64,000 bases of DNA from Perspicuibacillus lycopersici. Its GTDB lineage: Bacteria > Bacillota > Bacilli > Bacillales > Caldibacillaceae. The stretch lies in the NCBI RefSeq assembly GCF_025660475.1, contig NZ_JAOUSF010000003.1, forward strand, positions 124,001 through 188,000, given 5' to 3'. Shown here one piece after another: positions 53,805 through 62,341 of the stretch (its first letter is position 1; each line of letters begins with the position of its first letter). The notes under the pieces are model-generated. The model searched no databases and had not been told where the DNA came from. It saw only the letters and a program-made list of their open reading frames with translations. Position numbers and translations under genes: made by a program.

Positions 53805-56393
53805 ATGGGAGAACAATATAAATCCCGAACACAAAAACGAGAAGCCACAAAAAAGAAGAAAAAAACAAATAAATCAGCAAAAGAAATCGCAAAAAAAATT
53901 TTTCTTATATGTTTAGTAGTAGGTTTTGTTGGGTTAATTGGAGGAATTGGAACATTCGCCTATATGATTAGTGATGCGCCAGACTTTGATCCAGAAAAAC
54001 TCCAGGACCCTGTATCCTCTAAAATTTACGATAAAGATGATAATCTTATTATCGAATTAGGGGCAGAAAAAAGAGATTTAGTAGAATTTGATGAAATACC
54101 CGATTTAGTAAAAAATGCAATACTCGCGACAGAGGATGTTCGCTTTTTTGAGCATCATGGAATTGATTTAATCCGCTTAGGTGGGGCTGTATTAGGAAAT
54201 GTTACTAACGGATTCGGTTCCCAAGGGGCAAGTACACTGACCCAACAAGTAGTAAAACTGTCCTTTTTATCTAATGAAAAAACAATTAAGCGGAAAGCAC
54301 ATGAGGCATGGTTAGCTTACCAGCTAGAACAGCATTTTACGAAAGAACAAATTTTTGAAATGTATGTGAACAAAATTCCTATGGGCGGTAATATATACGG
54401 TATTAAGCTAGCGTCACGAACTTATTTTGGTAAAGAATTAGATGAACTTACATTACCTGAGGTTGCCCTTATTGCGGGTATGCCACAGCGTCCAAACGCT
54501 TATAATCCATTTGTAAATCCGGATTTAGCAGATGAAAGAAAAAATCTAGTGCTTTCTTTAATGAATCAACACGGTTTCATTTCAGAAGAGGAAATGAAGG
54601 AAGCGCAAAGTATAAAAATTGAAACATTGATTGCAAAGCAGGATGAAGAAAGTACTTCCGACGATTCACCTTATGATTCCTTTGTCGATCAAATTATCGA
54701 TGAAGTAGAAGAATTAGGCTACAATGTATATAGTGATGGCTTGGAAATTCATACTACTTTAGATCCGAATGCACAAAAGATGGTCGATAAAATATTAAAT
54801 ACGAATGAATATGTAAAGTATCCTAATGATGAGATTCAGGCTGGAGTTATCCTACTCGATACAAAAACTGGGGAAATTCGAGCAATTGGTGGTGGGCGAC
54901 ATCAAAAAGTTCGTCGCGGAATAAACTATGCAATTGATATTGAAAGACAACCAGGGTCCACGATTAAGCCAGTATTAGATTATGGGCCTGCGATCGAGTA
55001 TTTAAAATGGTCAACCTATCAAATACTTGATGATGCACCACATACCTATTCTGATGGAACACCACTTAATAACTGGAACGAGAAATACAATGGTCCTGTT
55101 ACAATGCGCTTTGCGTTAATGAAATCGTTAAATATTCCTGCTGTTAAAGCCTTTCAAGCCGTTGGCACAGAAAAGGCAAGAGAATTTGGTGTTAATTTAG
55201 GAATTCCTTTAGAGGATACTATTTATGAGCCGTATGCGATTGGTGGATTCCTTACCGGGATTGCTCCTGTTGATTTAGCAGGTGCTTATAGTGCTTTCGG
55301 TAATAATGGTGTTTATAACGAACCACATGCCATTCGCAAAATTGTACTTTCTGACGGTATTACCGAAATCAATTTAGAACCAAAGTCGAAAACCGTAATG
55401 TCGGATTATACAGCGTTTATGATTTCTGACATGTTAAAAACTGCGGTGCAAAGCGGAACTGGGGTAGAAGCAAAAGTTGCTGGCGTACCGATAGCAGGTA
55501 AAACTGGGACAACAAACTATACCGATGAAGAGCTGGAAAAATATAATCTAAAGGATGGCTCACCAGATGCATGGTTTGCTGGATATTCCACTAACTATAC
55601 AGCTGCTGTATGGGTCGGCTATGATAAAAAGAAAAACCCTGTGGATGATACAAAGCTTCCACAGAAAATTTTCCGTCAATTAATGACTACCGTACACGAT
55701 GGAGTCGAAACGGCTGACTTTAAACAGCCAGATAGTGTTGTTAAATTAGGAATCGAAAAAGGGACGAATCCTGCAAAGCTTGCTAGTGATTTAACTCCTG
55801 AAGATCAAATTGTTTATGAATACTTTGTTAAAGGAAATCAACCAACAGAAGTATCGGAAAAATATAATGTCGTATCACCTGTTGAAAAACTTACTAGTGA
55901 ATTTGATGAGAAGAAGAACCAAGTAACATTGGCTTGGAATTACAAAGACATGAAAGATATGAAATATCAAGTATATGTTTCCATCAATGGATCTAGTGAT
56001 GAGCTTTTAGCCGAAACAGATAAAAAAGGACTGAAAGTCGAAGATATTACACCTGGATTAAATTATACATTTACTGTTTATGCCGTTTATAAAGACAAGA
56101 AGAGCGACCCAGCTACGACTAACCTAGATTTAACCTCATTAGTGGATGAAACACTCCCTGCTGACCCTCCAAATAATGGAGACAATGGCAATGATGGGGA
56201 TGGCAACGGTAATGGTGATGGCAATGGCAATGGCAACGGTAATGGTGACGGCAATGATAATGGTAATGATGATGGCAATGGCGGAGATGACGACGGAGGA
56301 GCCGACGATGGTGGAGATGATGACGGCGAAAACGATGGCAATGGTGGAGATAGTTTCGGAAACGACCATAACGCCCGCCGCGATGAAGAATAA
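53805..56393 (+). CDS. ponA: class A penicillin-binding protein 1 (PonA)
   Basis: An 862-residue bifunctional peptidoglycan synthase. A basic cytoplasmic tail precedes the transmembrane helix at about 30-52. The GT51 domain covers about 75-250, with ATEDVRFFEHHGID and GASTLTQQVVKLS. The transpeptidase has the active SxxK in PGSTIKP near 385, SLN near 443 and KTG in AGKTGTTN near 564. A fibronectin-III-like domain (about 690-770) and a Gly/Asn/Asp tail follow. GAAAGGAAGG precedes the ATG. GpsB, in this window, is its partner. Confidence 0.97.
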   Translation: MGEQYKSRTQKREATKKKKKTNKSAKEIAKKIFLICLVVGFVGLIGGIGTFAYMISDAPDFDPEKLQDPVSSKIYDKDDNLIIELGAEKRDLVEFDEIPDLVKNAILATEDVRFFEHHGIDLIRLGGAVLGNVTNGFGSQGASTLTQQVVKLSFLSNEKTIKRKAHEAWLAYQLEQHFTKEQIFEMYVNKIPMGGNIYGIKLASRTYFGKELDELTLPEVALIAGMPQRPNAYNPFVNPDLADERKNLVLSLMNQHGFISEEEMKEAQSIKIETLIAKQDEESTSDDSPYDSFVDQIIDEVEELGYNVYSDGLEIHTTLDPNAQKMVDKILNTNEYVKYPNDEIQAGVILLDTKTGEIRAIGGGRHQKVRRGINYAIDIERQPGSTIKPVLDYGPAIEYLKWSTYQILDDAPHTYSDGTPLNNWNEKYNGPVTMRFALMKSLNIPAVKAFQAVGTEKAREFGVNLGIPLEDTIYEPYAIGGFLTGIAPVDLAGAYSAFGNNGVYNEPHAIRKIVLSDGITEINLEPKSKTVMSDYTAFMISDMLKTAVQSGTGVEAKVAGVPIAGKTGTTNYTDEELEKYNLKDGSPDAWFAGYSTNYTAAVWVGYDKKKNPVDDTKLPQKIFRQLMTTVHDGVETADFKQPDSVVKLGIEKGTNPAKLASDLTPEDQIVYEYFVKGNQPTEVSEKYNVVSPVEKLTSEFDEKKNQVTLAWNYKDMKDMKYQVYVSINGSSDELLAETDKKGLKVEDITPGLNYTFTVYAVYKDKKSDPATTNLDLTSLVDETLPADPPNNGDNGNDGDGNGNGDGNGNGNGNGDGNDNGNDDGNGGDDDGGADDGGDDDGENDGNGGDSFGNDHNARRDEE
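56170..56365 (+). repeat. low-complexity Gly-Asn-Asp codon repeat at the ponA 3' end
   Basis: About 60 codons of GGN, AAY and GAY in short alternations (GDGNGNGDGNGN, then DDGGADDGGDDDGEN). The DNA is a degenerate GGNAAY/GGNGAY hexamer array, likely to vary by slippage. Because of the codon pattern several other frames stay open over it, but they are artefacts. The tail lies outside the membrane at the wall. Confidence 0.85.
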
Positions 56394-56419
56394 ATAAGTA
56401 ATAAAAACGAAAAAGCAAT

Positions 56420-56747
56420 CAATTATTTTTTATTGGTTGCTCCAGAGTGTAGACAAACTTGAAAATTTCCGAGTTTGTCTACACTCTTTTTTCTTTTAGA
56501 ATGATGTAAATAATGTAGGTTGATTGGAAAAAAGGGTGGACGCTTTCCGCGGGCGCGGTCGAGCCACTTTTCCCGCAGGAGCACAGCGACAAGGAAGCTC
56601 ACCGCCCCGAAAAAAGCAAAATGCCCGGAGCGGAAATCAACGGAATTTAAAAGCAATTCTATCCAAAAATAAAAAAAGACACCGAGAGGACTCTCAATGC
56701 CTTTTGTCGACAGTATGATGCGACCAATTATTATTTATTGGTTGCTC
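56420..56747 (-). repeat. mobile-like composite repeat, copy C, with 23-bp flanking direct repeats
   Basis: The element (56443-56724, 282 bp) is copy B turned round. The AGAGTGTAGACAAACTTG hairpin lies at 56443-56487, the GC-rich core at 56520-56640, and a GACACCGAGAG/CTCTCAATGCC hairpin at about 56677-56707 ending TTTTGTCGACAGT. Flanks 56420-56442 and 56725-56747 match at 22 of 23 bases (both end TTATTGGTTGCTC). The first hairpin with its T-run also looks like a ponA terminator. The right flank contains the last codons of ypoC. No ORF inside. Confidence 0.8.
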
Positions 56748-57213
56748 TTTTTTTCATTGCTAAATATTTATAATATTTTTTTTGCTGTTCTAGCATCAAT
56801 TCAGATAGTTGAACAATGGAATGATGAATCAACGGATTGCTAATAATAAATCCTAATCGATCCCCAATATTTGCAGGCTTAATTTCTAATGTTTCTATTC
56901 TTTCTAATAGAAATTTCAATTGGACTGGCTGCTGATTGCTCCAAAATAACAGTCGGATAAATACCGCGCTTGCTCTCGCCATTAAAACAGGAATAGTTTG
57001 CTTTTCTCGATTACGAAAAAGTCCATGAATTTCTTCATATAATTGATTCCATTCTTCCCGTAATGAAGCTAGCGGAAGTTCTGCTTGTAGCCAAGGAAGC
57101 TCGGTGGCATCCAGCTCTCCTAAAAAATATTGATTTTCCATTGGGAAAAAAGTAGCAGGCGTCCACTGTTCTACATAAAAGTTGGAAACATCTAATTCAT
57201 TAGCTATTTTCAT
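56731..57213 (-). CDS. ypoC: YpoC-family protein
   Basis: A 160-residue mostly helical protein. FYVEQWTPATFFPMENQYFLGE is at the N-terminus and ETLEIKPANIGDRLGFIISNP and HHSIVQLSELMLEQQKKYYKYLA near the end. It overlaps nth by 14 nt, and the dnaD-nth-ypoC order is that of B. subtilis. Function unknown. The last residues, ATNK, and the stop lie within the 23-bp repeat that flanks the inserted element, so the insertion happened exactly at this gene's end without breaking it. AAAGGA precedes the ATG. Confidence 0.85.
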   Translation of the reverse strand: MKIANELDVSNFYVEQWTPATFFPMENQYFLGELDATELPWLQAELPLASLREEWNQLYEEIHGLFRNREKQTIPVLMARASAVFIRLLFWSNQQPVQLKFLLERIETLEIKPANIGDRLGFIISNPLIHHSIVQLSELMLEQQKKYYKYLAMKKRATNK

Positions 57214-57865
57214 TTAATTGTTTTCCTTTTGTTCTCTTTTTTCCTTCCCGACAAATGGACAGTAATGGACAGTCTAAACATTTTGGAGATTGTGCCTTAC
57301 AATGATACCGACCAAAAAAAATCATCCGATGATGAGTAACCGACCATTCATCCTTTGGTACTTTTTTCATTAAGGTCTTTTCTACCTCTAAAACACTATC
57401 CTTCCAGCGACAAAATGCTAGCCTTTTACTTACTCTTTCAACATGTGTATCAACCGCAATTGCTGGTATTCCAAAGGCAACGGAGACAACAACATTTGCA
57501 GTCTTTCTACCAACCCCTGGAAGTTCCATCAATAAATCTCTATCCTGCGGAACGACACCATTATACTTATCCAAAAGAATTCGACATAGCTTTTGAATAT
57601 TTTTCGCCTTATTGCGATAAAGTCCAATGGACCGAATATCTTGTTGTAGCTCTTCCAATGACACACTTAAATAATCCTCAGGCGTTTTATATTTTTGGAA
57701 AAGGTCTTTCGTTACTTTATTGACTAATACATCTGTGCACTGTGCAGATAAAGCTACCGCAATAACAAGCTCAAATGGATTGGAATGATGTAATTCACAA
57801 TGCGCATCTGGAAACATTTTCGCCATTTCATCTAAACTAAATCGTATTTCTTTTTTCGTTAGCAT
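57200..57865 (-). CDS. nth: endonuclease III (DNA glycosylase/AP lyase)
   Basis: Removes oxidised pyrimidines and nicks abasic sites. The 221-residue protein has the helix-hairpin-helix ELPGVGRKTANVV, the catalytic Asp in IAVDTHVERVSKRL and Lys in the HhH loop (GRKT). The [4Fe-4S] cluster motif is CKAQSPKCLDCPLLSIC (C-X6-C-X2-C-X5-C). The ATG at 57865 has GAGGT 8 nt upstream; an ATG two codons earlier is too close. It is in an operon with dnaD (12-bp gap) and ypoC. Confidence 0.97.
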   Translation of the reverse strand: MLTKKEIRFSLDEMAKMFPDAHCELHHSNPFELVIAVALSAQCTDVLVNKVTKDLFQKYKTPEDYLSVSLEELQQDIRSIGLYRNKAKNIQKLCRILLDKYNGVVPQDRDLLMELPGVGRKTANVVVSVAFGIPAIAVDTHVERVSKRLAFCRWKDSVLEVEKTLMKKVPKDEWSVTHHRMIFFGRYHCKAQSPKCLDCPLLSICREGKKRTKGKQLNENS

Positions 57866-57877
57866 TCTCATTACCTC

Positions 57878-58582
57878 TTAACTTTCTAGCCAGTTATAAA
57901 ATGGGACAGTATCTGTGCCACCTTTTTTCCGTTCCTCCACTTTCGTCTTTTGCTGATGAGACCGAAATTTTTTTCCTTGTTGTTTTGCTTGATCCACTGT
58001 TTGTATACCATTTTTCTTCCATTCGAAAAGTATCCGATCAATGTAGCGGAAGTTAAGCTTTCCAGACATTACGGATTCTTGTAATGCAGCTTTTATTAAC
58101 GCTGGATTATGATGATCGTTGTCAATCCACATTGCCAATGTTTCACATTCCATCGGAGAAAGTGGTCTTGCAAATTCCTGTTCAAAAATCGTAAATAAGG
58201 AACCTTCTTCAAGCTTTAGTTGCTGTTCTGTCTGCTCTTTTTCTACTAATAACTGATGATTGATGAGTTTCTTCCATAGTGGCTGTAACGAATATTTTTC
58301 GAAATATATCCCTTGATCTGTATGGCCCTTTAAAATTTCTAAATACCCACGTGTAAGTAATGAACCTAATGTTTGGGAGCATTGTTCCAATGAGAGGGTC
58401 ATTCGATTCGAAAGCTCCTCTAATGTCGGGAAGCTATTCCCCTTTTCCATAAACGCATGTAGCTGCAAAATTAACATGCATTCCAAATCTGTTAAACCGA
58501 TACTTTTATATTCACTGAATAAAAAAGAAGGTATCGAAACTACCCCTTCTTCAATCCAAGACAGTATTATATTATTTTTCAT
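57878..58582 (-). CDS. dnaD: DNA replication initiation protein DnaD
   Basis: Remodels DNA at oriC and during primosome assembly with DnaA, DnaB and DnaI. The 234-residue protein has the winged-helix N-terminal domain (residues 1-100, with LTDLECMLILQLHAFMEKGN) and the C-terminal DnaD domain (GSLFTIFEQEFARPLSPMECETL and MSGKLNFRYIDRILFEWKKNGI). The ATG at 58582 has GAGGTG 6 nt upstream. The dnaD-nth-ypoC order is conserved. Confidence 0.96.
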   Translation of the reverse strand: MKNNIILSWIEEGVVSIPSFLFSEYKSIGLTDLECMLILQLHAFMEKGNSFPTLEELSNRMTLSLEQCSQTLGSLLTRGYLEILKGHTDQGIYFEKYSLQPLWKKLINHQLLVEKEQTEQQLKLEEGSLFTIFEQEFARPLSPMECETLAMWIDNDHHNPALIKAALQESVMSGKLNFRYIDRILFEWKKNGIQTVDQAKQQGKKFRSHQQKTKVEERKKGGTDTVPFYNWLES

Positions 58583-58840
58583 AAAATGCACCTCAAAAAT
58601 AGTATATCATGATTTATTTGGACTGATAAGGATAATTACGATTAACAAAAATAGAACAATTTTCTGTAAAGAATCTAGTTGCTTCATTTGTTAGTTTCCC
58701 TTTGACAGCAACCCATAAAAAAACAGATCTAAATAATAGAAGCAAGAAGACCCGTCACCCTTTTTTCTATATATTTGATAAGATAACGATTAAAATACGT
58801 TAATTTACGAGCTTATTAGTTCTATAATCGATAGAAAAAA
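58583..58840. other. intergenic region upstream of dnaD
   Basis: The AT-rich spacer between dnaD and the asnS terminator. I see no ORF with a ribosome site, no tRNA and no clear riboswitch. A possible promoter for dnaD must lie here, but no box is good enough to name. Confidence 0.5.
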
Positions 58841-58889
58841 GACTGTAGGCAACTAACTCGAAAATTTTCGGGTTCGTTCATCTACAGTC
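58841..58889 (-). terminator. terminator of asnS, related to the repeat's end hairpin
   Basis: GACTGTAG and CTACAGTC close the stem, and AACTCGAAAA/TTTTCGGGTT continues it, with TTTTTTCT after it on the minus strand. The loop region resembles the right-end hairpin of repeat copies B and C (CTCGAAAATCTTCGAG). Confidence 0.8.
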
Positions 58890-58929
58890 TGAATTACCGC
58901 TAACTGGCAGTTTTTCTTAATTCATACAA

Positions 58930-60222
58930 TTAAGGGTACAAACGATTTAATAATCTTGGGAATGGAATCGTTTCACGTACATGTTCTGTTCCAGAAATCC
59001 ATGCTACTGTTCTTTCCAATCCTAAACCAAAGCCGGAATGTGGAACAGATCCATATTTCCTTAAATCTAAATACCAAGCATAAGAATCTAATGGTAAATC
59101 ATGTGCTTCAATATTTTTCTTCAATAGTTCAAAATCATGAATTCTCTCAGAGCCACCAATGATTTCACCATATCCTTCTGGAGCAATTAAATCGGCACAT
59201 AAAACAACATCATCTCTCGTTGGATCTGGTTGCATATAAAATGGTTTAATTGCTTTTGGGTAATGCGTAATAAACACTGGTTTATCAAATGAATTTGCGA
59301 TTGCGGTTTCATGAGGAGCGCCAAAATCATCCCCCCACTCTATATCGTCAAATCCTTGTTCATGTAAAAACTTAATTGCGTCATCATAATGCATACGCGG
59401 GAAAGGGGCAGTAACTTTTTCTAATTTGGATAAATCCCTACCAAGTGTGTTTAATTCCAACTGACAATTTTTTACAACTGATTGAACAATATAGGAAACA
59501 TATTCTTCTTGAACTTTCAGATTATCTTCAAATTGATAAAATGCCATTTCTGGTTCGATCATCCAAAATTCAATCAAATGGCGACGCGTTTTTGATTTTT
59601 CTGCACGGAATGTTGGTCCAAAGGAAAATACTTTTCCAAGTGCCATAGCGGCCGCTTCCATATATAACTGGCCACTTTGAGAAAGATAAGCATCTTCTTC
59701 AAAATATTTCGTATGGAATAATTCTGTAGTCCCTTCAGGTGCACTTCCTGTTAGGATTGGTGGATCAACCTTTACAAACCCATTATTGTTAAAAAATTCG
59801 TAAGTTGCCCGGATGATTTCATTTCTAACTTTCATTACGGCATGTTGACGTTTCGAACGAAGCCATAAATGACGATGATCCATTAAAAATTCGGTTCCGT
59901 GTTCTTTCGGTGTAATTGGATAATCTGTAGATTGATGAATCAATTCTACATGGTGAACCAATAGTTCATAACCAAATGGAGAACGGGTATCCTCTTGAAT
60001 AATCCCTTTAACGTAAAGGGAAGATTCTTGTGTTAATGATTTTGCTAATTGAAACACATCTTCTGTTACTTCATTCTTTACTACAACGCCTTGAATGAAG
60101 CCTGTTCCGTCACGTAATTGCAAAAATGCAATTTTCCCGCTAGAACGCTTATTTGATAACCATGCGCCAATCGTTACTTCTTGGCCAACATAATTCTTGA
60201 CTTCTGCTATCGTGGTCTTCAC
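58930..60222 (-). CDS. asnS: asparaginyl-tRNA synthetase
   Basis: A class II synthetase charging tRNA-Asn, 430 residues, the same as in B. subtilis. The OB-fold anticodon domain is at 1-105 ([20 protein letters not shown]). The catalytic domain shows motif 2 [21 protein letters not shown] and motif 3 [19 protein letters not shown] start has GGAGGG upstream. No T-box leader is seen. It lies downstream of aspB, and is followed by a strong terminator. Confidence 0.98.
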   Translation of the reverse strand: MKTTIAEVKNYVGQEVTIGAWLSNKRSSGKIAFLQLRDGTGFIQGVVVKNEVTEDVFQLAKSLTQESSLYVKGIIQEDTRSPFGYELLVHHVELIHQSTDYPITPKEHGTEFLMDHRHLWLRSKRQHAVMKVRNEIIRATYEFFNNNGFVKVDPPILTGSAPEGTTELFHTKYFEEDAYLSQSGQLYMEAAAMALGKVFSFGPTFRAEKSKTRRHLIEFWMIEPEMAFYQFEDNLKVQEEYVSYIVQSVVKNCQLELNTLGRDLSKLEKVTAPFPRMHYDDAIKFLHEQGFDDIEWGDDFGAPHETAIANSFDKPVFITHYPKAIKPFYMQPDPTRDDVVLCADLIAPEGYGEIIGGSERIHDFELLKKNIEAHDLPLDSYAWYLDLRKYGSVPHSGFGLGLERTVAWISGTEHVRETIPFPRLLNRLYP

Positions 60223-60344
60223 TATATTCCCTCCAAAAAACTTCTACTACATCAATTAGTACAATAATTGATTTATCCATATGTTACCTATTATACAACT
60301 CACTGGTTAGACAAGCAATGTTAACTACTAATCGCTTAAGCAGA

Positions 60345-61529
60345 TTATTTCATATGTTTCAATACGTAATGATTTATCCGTCTGATTGCTTCTTCTAATA
60401 AATTTAAGCTCGTTGCATACGATAAACGTATATTATCTGGTGAGCCAAAGCCAGATCCAGGTACTACTGCTACATGTGCTTCTTCCAGAAGTGCTTTTGC
60501 AAAATCATCTACATTGGAGTAGCCACAATTTTTCGCTGCTTCTATTACATTTGGAAATAGGTAAAATGCTCCTTCTGGTTTAATACAAGTAAAACCAGGT
60601 ATTGCGATAAGTTTATCATAGATGATGGTTAATCGTTTCTCAAATTGCTTTTGCATTTCTTTTACTGCATGCTGGCTTCCTCTATAGGCAGAAATTGCCG
60701 CATATTGTGAAGTAGTTGTTGGATTCGAAGTACTATGACTTGCCAATGAGGTCATTTTTTTAATGATTTCTTTGTTTCCAGCTGCATAGCCAATTCTCCA
60801 ACCAGTCATCGCATGTGATTTCGATACACCATTAATAATAATTGTTTGTTCTTTTAATTCATTTGAAATTTGTGCGATAGAAACATGTTTTCCATTTCCA
60901 TATACTAATTTTTCATATATTTCATCGGAAATAATTAGAAGATTATTTTCCATGCAAACAATTCCTATTGCATGCAATTCTTCCTCTGTATACATGACGC
61001 CTGTTGGATTACTTGGCGAATTAATAACGATTGCTTTCGTTTTTTTCGTGATTTTTGAACGCAATTGTTCTGGTGAAATTTTGAATTGGTTTTCTTCTAA
61101 TCCTTCGACAATTACTGGTTCTCCCCCAGCTAATTTTACCTGTTCTGGGTAACTTACCCAATATGGTGACGGGATGATTACTTCATCTCCATCGTCAAGC
61201 AGTACTTGAAACAATGTATACAATGCATGCTTCGCACCATTTGTAACGATGATTTCTGCTGGCTCGTATCGAATTTGCTGATCTGCTAAAAATTTTTCAA
61301 TGATTGCATTTTTTAATTCTTGCAATCCACCGGCAGGCGTATACTTTGTTTGTCCATTTATCATCGACTGATAAGCAGCCTCGATTATATGTTCAGGAGT
61401 ATTAAAATCGGGTTCTCCTGCTCCTAGACCGATAACATCAATTCCTTGTGCTTTCATTTCATTTGCTTTAGCAGTAATTGCTAATGTTGTCGATGGCGTT
61501 AATGTGTTCATTCTCTCCGCTAATTTCAA
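60345..61529 (-). CDS. aspB: aspartate aminotransferase (AspB)
   Basis: A PLP class I aminotransferase of 394 residues (B. subtilis AspB 393). The PLP lysine is in GVSKSHAMTGWRIGYAAG; NSPSNPTGVMY, SDEIYEKLVYG and the substrate-binding Arg in NIRLSYATS are clear. The TTG at 61529 has GGAGTG 6 nt upstream and gives MKLAERMNTLTPSTTLAIT, matching the usual N-terminus. It makes aspartate and glutamate from their oxo acids. It is upstream of asnS and may share a transcript. Confidence 0.96.
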   Translation of the reverse strand: MKLAERMNTLTPSTTLAITAKANEMKAQGIDVIGLGAGEPDFNTPEHIIEAAYQSMINGQTKYTPAGGLQELKNAIIEKFLADQQIRYEPAEIIVTNGAKHALYTLFQVLLDDGDEVIIPSPYWVSYPEQVKLAGGEPVIVEGLEENQFKISPEQLRSKITKKTKAIVINSPSNPTGVMYTEEELHAIGIVCMENNLLIISDEIYEKLVYGNGKHVSIAQISNELKEQTIIINGVSKSHAMTGWRIGYAAGNKEIIKKMTSLASHSTSNPTTTSQYAAISAYRGSQHAVKEMQKQFEKRLTIIYDKLIAIPGFTCIKPEGAFYLFPNVIEAAKNCGYSNVDDFAKALLEEAHVAVVPGSGFGSPDNIRLSYATSLNLLEEAIRRINHYVLKHMK

Positions 61530-61621
61530 TGAGACCACTCCCATTTTTAGTTTCTATTTTTAAACTTGCTATCGTTATCATACCATGTTTAAAAATTATT
61601 TCACGAAAATTTCACACGATT

Positions 61622-62122
61622 TTATAAATTATATACTCGATACCAATCACCTTTATAAAAATCAATATATATTATACTGTAGCGATTCTTTTGGTCACGG
61701 TACGTTATTTCATATGCTGGTGCATTATCTACCATCCCTAGCTTAATATCAATAATTTCCGTTGGCCGTTTATCATTTGAAAAGTTATCTAACCCATTGG
61801 AAAGCAATGAGACAACCTCTTCCTCTGCTAATCCATCTTTCGCTTTTTTTACAACAATTTCTTTGTTCTTTGGATTATCTGGAACCCAAACAATAATGCT
61901 TTCTTTTTTGTTATTTTTTCCTTTAATTACATAATAATTGTCTATGTAATGAAACCATTCGATTGTTTCGACAGTTGTTATATTCGTGAATTCCTTTGCT
62001 CGTTCTACTGCCAAATCTTTATCTTGCTTTAAATCATCTGTTGAAAAATGATAAACAAGTACTAAACCGATAGCAATAATGACTACTAAGAAAAGAACAA
62101 TAATAATTATTTTCTGTTTCAT
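61622..62122 (-). CDS. tseB: TseB (YpmB), PBP-associated membrane protein
   Basis: A 166-residue protein with one N-terminal transmembrane helix (IIIIVLFLVVIIAIGLVLVY) and two PepSY-like extracellular domains (DUF5590). LAVERAKEFTNI and YDITYRDQ-type patterns (here YEITYRDQKNRYSIIYIDFYKG) are typical. B. subtilis TseB helps regulate PBP2A and cell elongation. GGAGTG precedes the ATG. It lies between dinG and aspB, as in B. subtilis, but no extra small gene (such as ypmA) is visible in the 219 bp before dinG's end. Confidence 0.9.
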   Translation of the reverse strand: MKQKIIIIVLFLVVIIAIGLVLVYHFSTDDLKQDKDLAVERAKEFTNITTVETIEWFHYIDNYYVIKGKNNKKESIIVWVPDNPKNKEIVVKKAKDGLAEEEVVSLLSNGLDNFSNDKRPTEIIDIKLGMVDNAPAYEITYRDQKNRYSIIYIDFYKGDWYRVYNL

Positions 62123-62341
62123 ATGTCACACTCCAACTTCCTTACCATACAAAAATCCTACTAGAAATTTGCACAAAATTTTCTACTTATACGCGAGGTA
62201 CAGATGGTAACAATACATATTAGAAAGTTGTTACACAAATGGATTACCTTAAATTTTCAACTAAAATACACATTCTAGTCCACACACACAAGCTGCGTAA
62301 TTTTTACGCAGCTAATCATTTCCAATTGTACATAACTTCCA

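Noticed and set aside
56087-56422. Several antisense and alternative frames of 76-111 codons over the ponA 3' end
   Set aside because: They come from the GGN-AAY-GAY hexamer repeat, which keeps other frames open; products are low-complexity (Pro/Ser, His, Met/Ala).
60223-60344. Possible T-box leader before asnS
   Set aside because: Only about 120 bp, no TGG-ACC antiterminator bulge and no specifier-type stem.
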